Assembly: GCA_902784045.1 (NCBI GenBank)
Contig: CACZTE010000030.1
Coordinates: 1-9,980, forward strand
Length of the DNA: 9,980 nucleotides
Source of the DNA: an uncultured Eubacterium sp.
GTDB lineage: Bacteria > Bacillota > Clostridia > Eubacteriales > Eubacteriaceae
Direction: 5' to 3'
This document shows, piece by piece, positions 6,477 to 9,980 of this stretch. The position numbers were made by a program, and so were the translations under genes. A model generated the notes under the pieces. The model ran no database searches and was not told the DNA's origin. It was given only the letters and a program-made list of their open reading frames with translations. Positions within the stretch are counted from its first letter, which is position 1, and the number at the start of each line of letters is the position of its first letter.

Positions 6477-6635
6477 ACTATGGCGTAAATGCCGGTGCTT
6501 GAATAATCATATTTTATATGATTGAGGGAAAATCCGATATTACCGGATTCAAATCAGACAAGTATCATCAACCGTTTAGCCCGTGAATTATTGTTAATAT
6601 CAGCATAACGCATCCGATGTGGGAAAGAGGTAAAC
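6477..6635. other. ybeY-era intergenic gap with two small hairpins
   Basis: It contains an 8-bp stem AATCATAT/ATATGATT (6505-6512 with 6516-6523, loop TTT) and a 6-bp stem AATCCG/CGGATT (6531-6536 with 6544-6549). Neither has a U-tract, so neither is a standard terminator. Two tiny frames of two and five codons start at 6480 and 6489 and look meaningless. No clear promoter was found, although the gap is large for a continuous operon. Confidence 0.5.
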
Positions 6636-7535
6636 ATGTCAGAAAATATCTATTGTTCCGGCTTTGTGGCGTTAATCGGCCGCCCCAATGTGGGAAAATC
6701 GACTCTCATTAATCAAATCATGAAAGAAAAAATCGTCATTACATCGGCCAAACCGCAGACTACACGAAACAGCATCCGCTGTATTCATTCCGATGATGAT
6801 TCACAGATGGTTTTTATTGATACACCGGGGGTTCATAAGCCGAAGAATAAACTCGGCGAATATATGAAGCGCACAATCCGTACAACTCTGGAGGATGTAG
6901 ATGCCGTCCTCTATCTGGTGGAACCTGACGCGGCTATCGGTGCTGGTGATGAATACATTTTAAAAGTGCTTTCAAAGATCAGTACGCCGGTGATTTTGCT
7001 CATCAATAAAACGGATACCATCGAAAAGACAGCGCTATTGGAAGTGATGGCGGTTTACGGAGCATATGATTTTATCAAAGCCATCGTTCCGATTTCGGCT
7101 AAAACCGGCGACGGTGTTGATGAATTGCTTGCGCTCATCAAAGAAAATCTGCCGGAAGGCCCGCAATATTTTCCGGATGATATGATCGTCGATCAATCCG
7201 AGCGTTTCATTGTGGCGGAGCTTATCCGCGAAAAGGCCCTTGACAATTTACGGGATGAAGTACCTCACGGGATTGCCGTTGAGGTTAATGCCATGAAGGC
7301 CAGACAGGCTAAGGATTTGGTGGATATTGAGGCGACGATATTTTGCGAGCGGGAATCTCACAAGGGGATTGTCATCGGGAAAAAAGGCGCAATGTTAAAA
7401 CGCATCGGATCTGATGCCAGAGCCGATATAGAGTTTTTCTTAAAACAGCCTGTCAATTTGCAATTGTGGGTAAAAGTTCGCGCTAACTGGCGTGAAAAAG
7501 TGTATGATTTAAAAGATTTGGGGTATGACGCGTAA
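6636..7535 (+). CDS. era: Ribosome-assembly GTPase Era
   Basis: GTPase that binds the 3' end of 16S rRNA during 30S assembly and monitors maturation; it acts with YbeY. The 299-residue protein is full length: G1 GRPNVGKS (15-22), the G2 region around KPQTTRNS (39-46), G3 DTPG (62-65), G4 NKTD (124-127) and G5 SAK (154-156). The C-terminal KH domain shows the GKKG loop (248-251) after the IEATIFCERESHKG segment. AAAGAGGT (6624-6631) sits at good spacing from the ATG. The stop codon directly abuts the recO start, so the two are translationally coupled. Confidence 0.98.
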   Translation: MSENIYCSGFVALIGRPNVGKSTLINQIMKEKIVITSAKPQTTRNSIRCIHSDDDSQMVFIDTPGVHKPKNKLGEYMKRTIRTTLEDVDAVLYLVEPDAAIGAGDEYILKVLSKISTPVILLINKTDTIEKTALLEVMAVYGAYDFIKAIVPISAKTGDGVDELLALIKENLPEGPQYFPDDMIVDQSERFIVAELIREKALDNLRDEVPHGIAVEVNAMKARQAKDLVDIEATIFCERESHKGIVIGKKGAMLKRIGSDARADIEFFLKQPVNLQLWVKVRANWREKVYDLKDLGYDA

Positions 7536-8291
7536 ATGGCACTTGTCAAAACGAAAGCGTTGGTCATCCGTGAACAGCCTTATCAAGATCACGATAAACT
7601 GTTAACATTATTCACGGAAAAAGAAGGAAAGCAACGCGCCATTGCCAAAGGCGCCCGTCGGCGAAAAAGCGGCATGGCCTCGGCGGTTCAGCTCTTTGCC
7701 TTTTCAGAGATGGTGTATTATCCCGGGAAAAATTTCGCGTCGATTAACGAAGCGAAGCTAATCGAGGCCTTTTACCCTTTGCGAAATGATATTAGATTGA
7801 TGACACTGGCTTCTTATATCACAGAGCTTCTCGATGTGTTTTACGATTTTTATCAGGGGTCTGAGATTGTTTTAAAAGGAGTGACACACATTTTGTATTA
7901 TTTTGCGACGGAAAAAGCCCAAAATAATGAAGCCCTTGCCCTGGCACTGCAGCTCAAGCTTTGCAAAATGAATGGTATCGGGCCGGTGCTTGGCCGTTGT
8001 GTTCAATGCGGTGAGACAGCAGATCTTGTCGGCTTTTCGGAAAGCGGCGGGGGAACAGTGTGCGCGCGCTGCGCGAATAAAGGCAAAGAAAGACTCTCCT
8101 ATACGGAACTTGACATTTTGCGCTTTTGTATGCGCTCTCCTTTTAAAGCTGTGTGCGAGACGGATTTTAACGAAAGTCATGTCCATAGACTTTTTAAAAT
8201 GATGAACTTCTATATTTCAAAGCACCTTGACCGAAAATTAAAGAGCTTTGAGTTTTATAATTCTGTTTTATCTGATTTAAAAGAAAGGTAG
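7536..8291 (+). CDS. recO: DNA repair protein RecO
   Basis: Recombination mediator of the RecFOR pathway: with RecR it loads RecA on SSB-coated single-stranded DNA and anneals strands. The 251-residue protein has an N-terminal OB-fold segment (about 1-80, with the typical VIREQPYQDHDKLL and KGARRRKS stretches). A helical domain and a zinc-binding part with C155-xx-C158 and C176-xx-C179 follow. The ATG at 7536 directly follows the era stop; a GGGGT at about 7520 can serve as SD. The order era-recO is common in Firmicutes, but here recO is followed by glyoxalase and macrodomain genes rather than glyQS. Confidence 0.96.
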   Translation: MALVKTKALVIREQPYQDHDKLLTLFTEKEGKQRAIAKGARRRKSGMASAVQLFAFSEMVYYPGKNFASINEAKLIEAFYPLRNDIRLMTLASYITELLDVFYDFYQGSEIVLKGVTHILYYFATEKAQNNEALALALQLKLCKMNGIGPVLGRCVQCGETADLVGFSESGGGTVCARCANKGKERLSYTELDILRFCMRSPFKAVCETDFNESHVHRLFKMMNFYISKHLDRKLKSFEFYNSVLSDLKER

Positions 8292-8299
8292 GTGGTTTT

Positions 8300-8683
8300 A
8301 TGCCCGGCTGTAAAATGATTCATGTAATGATTCGTGTGTTTGATCTTGAAAAGTCCGTTGCTTTTTATCAAGATGCGCTGAATATGCACGAAACGCGTAG
8401 AAAGGTCAAGGCCGATAAAAATTTCACATTGGTTTATCTCGGTGATGATCACAGTGATTTTGAATTGGAACTGACTTATAATTATGATCCCGAAAAACCT
8501 TATGATTTGGGAACGGGTTATGGTCATATCGCTGTGGAGGTCGATGATCTTCTGGCCAGTTATGAAGAACATCAAGCCAAAGGCTATGAAGTCGGACCGC
8601 TGAAAGGTCTTGGCGATACCAAAGATTATTATTTCTTGACCGATCCCGACGGTTATAAGATTGAAGTGATGCGAAAAAAGTGA
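8300..8683 (+). CDS. gloA: Glyoxalase I (lactoylglutathione lyase type), VOC family
   Basis: Predicted metal-dependent isomerase of thiol-methylglyoxal hemithioacetals, a detoxification step. The 127-residue protein matches the GloA layout, and all four metal ligands of E. coli GloA have counterparts: H8 (MIHVMIRV), E57 (ELTYN region), H76 (YGHIAV) and E122 (DPDGYKIE). Most Firmicutes lack glutathione, so the thiol may be bacillithiol or cysteine; this is inference. The start at 8300 has a strong AGGTGG-type SD immediately upstream, overlapping the recO stop, and lies eight bases after it. It probably belongs to the era-recO transcript. Confidence 0.92.
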   Translation: MPGCKMIHVMIRVFDLEKSVAFYQDALNMHETRRKVKADKNFTLVYLGDDHSDFELELTYNYDPEKPYDLGTGYGHIAVEVDDLLASYEEHQAKGYEVGPLKGLGDTKDYYFLTDPDGYKIEVMRKK

Positions 8684-8687
8684 GGAA
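8682..8687 (+). promoter_or_regulatory. Ribosome binding site deciding the macrodomain start
   Basis: GAGGAA overlaps the glyoxalase stop and is spaced correctly for the GTG at 8692. The in-frame GTG at 8680, which overlaps the TGA as GTGA, has no SD before it. Confidence 0.6.
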
Positions 8688-8691
8688 CGCC

Positions 8692-9210
8692 GTGATTGAA
8701 TTAGTGTTGGGAGACATTACAAAAGATCACGGGGTTGATGCGATTGTTAACGCGGCAAACACAAGTCTTTTGGGCGGGGGCGGCGTGGATGGCGCCATTC
8801 ACAGAGCGGCAGGCTCGAATTTGCTCAAAGAATGCCGTACCTTAGGCGGATGTCAAACAGGAGAAGCCAAAATCACCTCTGCCTATAGCCTTCCGTGCAA
8901 CTATGTCATTCATACGCCCGGTCCCATTTGGAACGGCGGCGGTCACGATGAAGACAAGTTGTTGGCTTCCTGCTATTTAAATTGTTTGGACATCGCGATG
9001 AATCATGGAATTAAGTCAATCGCTTTTCCGTCGATATCGACTGGGGTTTATCATTTTCCCCTTGACCGCGCTGCCGGGATTGCCGCGGCGACTGTTGAAA
9101 GCTTTTTGCGTGCCCATCCGGGTGCTTTTGACCGTGTGGTATTTGTGTTGTTTGACAGAGCGACTTACGCGGCGTATGAATCGGCGATGCGCAGTCTCAC
9201 GCACGCATAA
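8692..9210 (+). CDS. Macrodomain protein, probable O-acetyl-ADP-ribose deacetylase / ADP-ribosyl hydrolase (YmdB/MacroD-like)
   Basis: Single macrodomain enzyme that binds ADP-ribose and likely removes acetyl or ADP-ribosyl groups. The product is 172 residues, close to E. coli YmdB. Visible motifs are GDIT (7-10), VNAAN (19-23), the GGGGVDGAIHRAAG loop with D33, a CRTLGGCQTGEAKIT segment like MacroD/YmdB proteins, HTPGPIW, and the SISTGVY phosphate loop. N23 and D33 match the residues needed for catalysis in this branch. The GTG at 8692 gives the common MIELVLGDIT N-terminus and has an SD; a GTG at 8680 would add four residues and make a 4-base overlap with the glyoxalase gene. It is the last gene of the unit; a terminator follows at 9335. 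Confidence 0.93.
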   Translation: MIELVLGDITKDHGVDAIVNAANTSLLGGGGVDGAIHRAAGSNLLKECRTLGGCQTGEAKITSAYSLPCNYVIHTPGPIWNGGGHDEDKLLASCYLNCLDIAMNHGIKSIAFPSISTGVYHFPLDRAAGIAAATVESFLRAHPGAFDRVVFVLFDRATYAAYESAMRSLTHA

Positions 9211-9313
9211 GGCGAGATATTCAAACGAAAAAGTCATATCGTTTATTTAAAACCAAGTGTAGTCAAAATCGATAAAACAAAACGCGTTAAACAGAAATTG
9301 AACAATTACAACA

Positions 9314-9332
9314 CAGAATGATAATCATAATA
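9314..9332. promoter_or_regulatory. Fur-like box candidate
   Basis: The 19-base segment centred on A9323 matches 15 of 19 positions of the classical Fur box (GATAATGATAATCATTATC), with the perfect inner palindrome ATGAT-A-ATCAT (9318-9328). It lies just before the terminator at 9335, about 60 bases upstream of the next -35, so its target is unclear. The surrounding DNA is AT-rich, which raises the chance of coincidence. Confidence 0.35.
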
Positions 9333-9334
9333 CG

Positions 9335-9362
9335 CCCTCGTCTTTAATAGGCGGGGGTTTTT
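9335..9362 (+). terminator. Intrinsic terminator closing the macrodomain unit
   Basis: CCCTCGTC (9335-9342) pairs with GGCGGGGG (9350-9357) over 8 bp, including two G-U pairs, across a 7-base loop, followed by five T (9358-9362). It separates the macrodomain gene from the exported-protein unit. Confidence 0.85.
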
Positions 9363-9394
9363 ATATTATTAAAAAAACAGCACTTAAAAATAGT

Positions 9395-9433
9395 TTTACC
9401 TTTTCCTAGATAGATGTTATTATTATCATTGTA
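9395..9433 (+). promoter_or_regulatory. Promoter of the exported-protein unit with overlapping Fur-like sequence
   Basis: TTTACC (9395-9400), a 17-bp spacer, and TATTAT (9418-9423) preceded by TG at 9415-9416 make a good extended -10 promoter with a start near 9430. The segment 9415-9433 matches 13 of 19 positions of a Fur box and contains ATTATCAT. A repressor bound there would cover the -10 and start site. TTGTAACAA (9439-9447) follows in the leader. Confidence 0.55.
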
Positions 9434-9473
9434 AAGAGTTGTAACAATAAAGAAAAGAAAGTGAAAAGGAAAA

Positions 9474-9713
9474 ATGAAAGCAAAGAGAAGTAGTATCGAA
9501 TTAATGGTCTTATCGTTTGTTTTGTTGATTGCGCAAGCCTTTAGTCATGACGCTGATCAATCAGACAGAGTGATTGTTGTGACAAATGAAGGTTCAGGGG
9601 AGAATATTATGTCGGCACTTGTTTCGAATGATGATTCGAACAGTCCTGAAAAACCGGGTAATGTAGATTTAAAATCGATAGATTTGCTGACAACGTGGGA
9701 AGGCAATCAGTGA
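9474..9713 (+). CDS. Small exported protein of unknown function
   Basis: I do not recognise this 79-residue protein. It has a clear export signal: a basic N-terminus (KAKR, residues 2-5), a hydrophobic core at about 10-20, and a plausible signal peptidase I site near the AQAFS segment (20-24). An uncleaved membrane anchor is possible. The predicted mature part of about 55 residues is strongly acidic (11 Asp/Glu, 3 Lys/Arg), has no cysteine, and contains an Asn/Ser/Pro-rich piece around 51-63. AAAGGA (9465-9470) precedes the ATG at short spacing, and an extended -10 promoter lies upstream. The stop is 15 bases before the next exported protein, so they likely form an operon. It could be a secreted peptide precursor or a cell-surface accessory protein; the sequence does not decide. 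Confidence 0.7.
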   Translation: MKAKRSSIELMVLSFVLLIAQAFSHDADQSDRVIVVTNEGSGENIMSALVSNDDSNSPEKPGNVDLKSIDLLTTWEGNQ

Positions 9714-9728
9714 GAAAGGAAATTTGGC

Positions 9729-9980
9729 ATGACATTAAAAAAATCTTTAATTACGACATTATCTACATTAATGATAGCCGGCACGGTTTTTTCATCGGGG
9801 GTATGTGCTCAGACATCTACACAACCGCCGTCAAATTCAGCGACAGTATCACCTCCGTCCAATTTAACGACGATGGACCCTTCATTGACAAGCAATTATC
9901 CTGAAATATCAGATCCAATAACGTCAAATGATTCATCAACGCCGAATCCATCCGAAAATGCAAAACCGGAAAACACCTCA
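9729..9980 (+). CDS. Secreted or cell-surface protein with Ser/Thr/Pro/Asn-rich region (partial, continues past the window)
   Basis: An open frame of 84 codons runs from the ATG at 9729 to the window edge without a stop, so only the N-terminal part is seen. AAAGGA (9715-9720) lies eight bases before the ATG, an excellent ribosome site. Residues 1-27 form a typical signal peptide: Lys at 4-5, hydrophobic core at about 7-21, and likely cleavage after VCA (A27). The cysteine at 26 does not fit a lipobox. From residue 28 on, the protein is dominated by Ser, Thr, Pro and Asn with few hydrophobics, like the flexible linkers of wall-associated or adhesin-type proteins. Its SND-S-P and KPEN pieces echo the tail of the preceding small protein. 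The functional domain must lie beyond 9980. Confidence 0.85.
   Translation, partial: MTLKKSLITTLSTLMIAGTVFSSGVCAQTSTQPPSNSATVSPPSNLTTMDPSLTSNYPEISDPITSNDSSTPNPSENAKPENTS

Noticed and set aside
6541..6560. GGATTCAAATC resembling a tRNA T-loop
   Set aside because: The flanking bases cannot form the T-stem, and no acceptor or anticodon arm is found around it.
9223..9244. AAACGA/TCGTTT hairpin after the macrodomain gene
   Set aside because: Only six pairs with a 10-base loop and no U-tract; the terminator at 9335 is far stronger.
9695..9904. Open frame spanning the end of the small exported gene and into the following gene
   Set aside because: It overlaps both neighbours in another frame, has no SD, and its residues look random, while the frame from 9729 gives a clear signal peptide with a good ribosome site.

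Overview
This window is a chromosomal housekeeping segment from a low-to-moderate GC Gram-positive-type bacterium (Firmicutes in the broad sense). The evidence is the phoH-ybeY-era-recO gene order, the rpsI that ends a ribosomal-protein unit, purine-rich Shine-Dalgarno (SD) sites before most genes, U-tailed hairpin terminators, and sigma-A-type promoters. UGA is used as a stop and UGG encodes Trp, so this is not a code-altered Mycoplasma. The TypA variant and the gene order would fit Erysipelotrichia, Clostridia or a relative, but the sequence alone does not fix the taxon. All genes are on the + strand.

Layout: (1) 1-472, rpsI with its terminator. (2) 473-790, a gene-free stretch with several small palindromes, ending in an extended -10 promoter. 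(3) 848-2139, a tight two-gene unit: a HAD-IB-type phosphatase and a DUF1638 protein. (4) 2140-2395, an AT-rich spacer with short direct repeats, a promoter with phased A-tracts, and a terminator-like hairpin inside the predicted typA leader. (5) typA with its own 3' terminator. (6) 4265-9210, a mostly close-packed series: histidine phosphatase, phoH, ybeY, a 159-base gap, era, recO, a GloA-type glyoxalase and a macrodomain hydrolase, closed by a terminator at 9335. (7) 9395-9980, a new transcription unit for two exported proteins of unknown function; the second runs off the window and has a Ser/Thr/Pro/Asn-rich region after its signal peptide.

How the genes work together: rpsI, typA, ybeY and era all act on the ribosome (structure, assembly, rRNA maturation, stress translation). 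phoH is their usual neighbour, and recO is the recombination-mediator gene that normally follows era. The glyoxalase and macrodomain genes appended to recO look like a small damage-control group for methylglyoxal and ADP-ribose products. The HAD/DUF1638 pair is the least understood enzyme module. The exported pair at the right end is the most accessory-looking part; its promoter overlaps a Fur-like sequence, and a better Fur-like match lies just upstream of the preceding terminator.

No mobile element, CRISPR array, tRNA or rRNA gene was seen. There is no clear-cut new multi-gene system here. The best candidates for follow-up are the HAD/DUF1638 pair, the exported pair with its possible metal-responsive control, and the typA leader.
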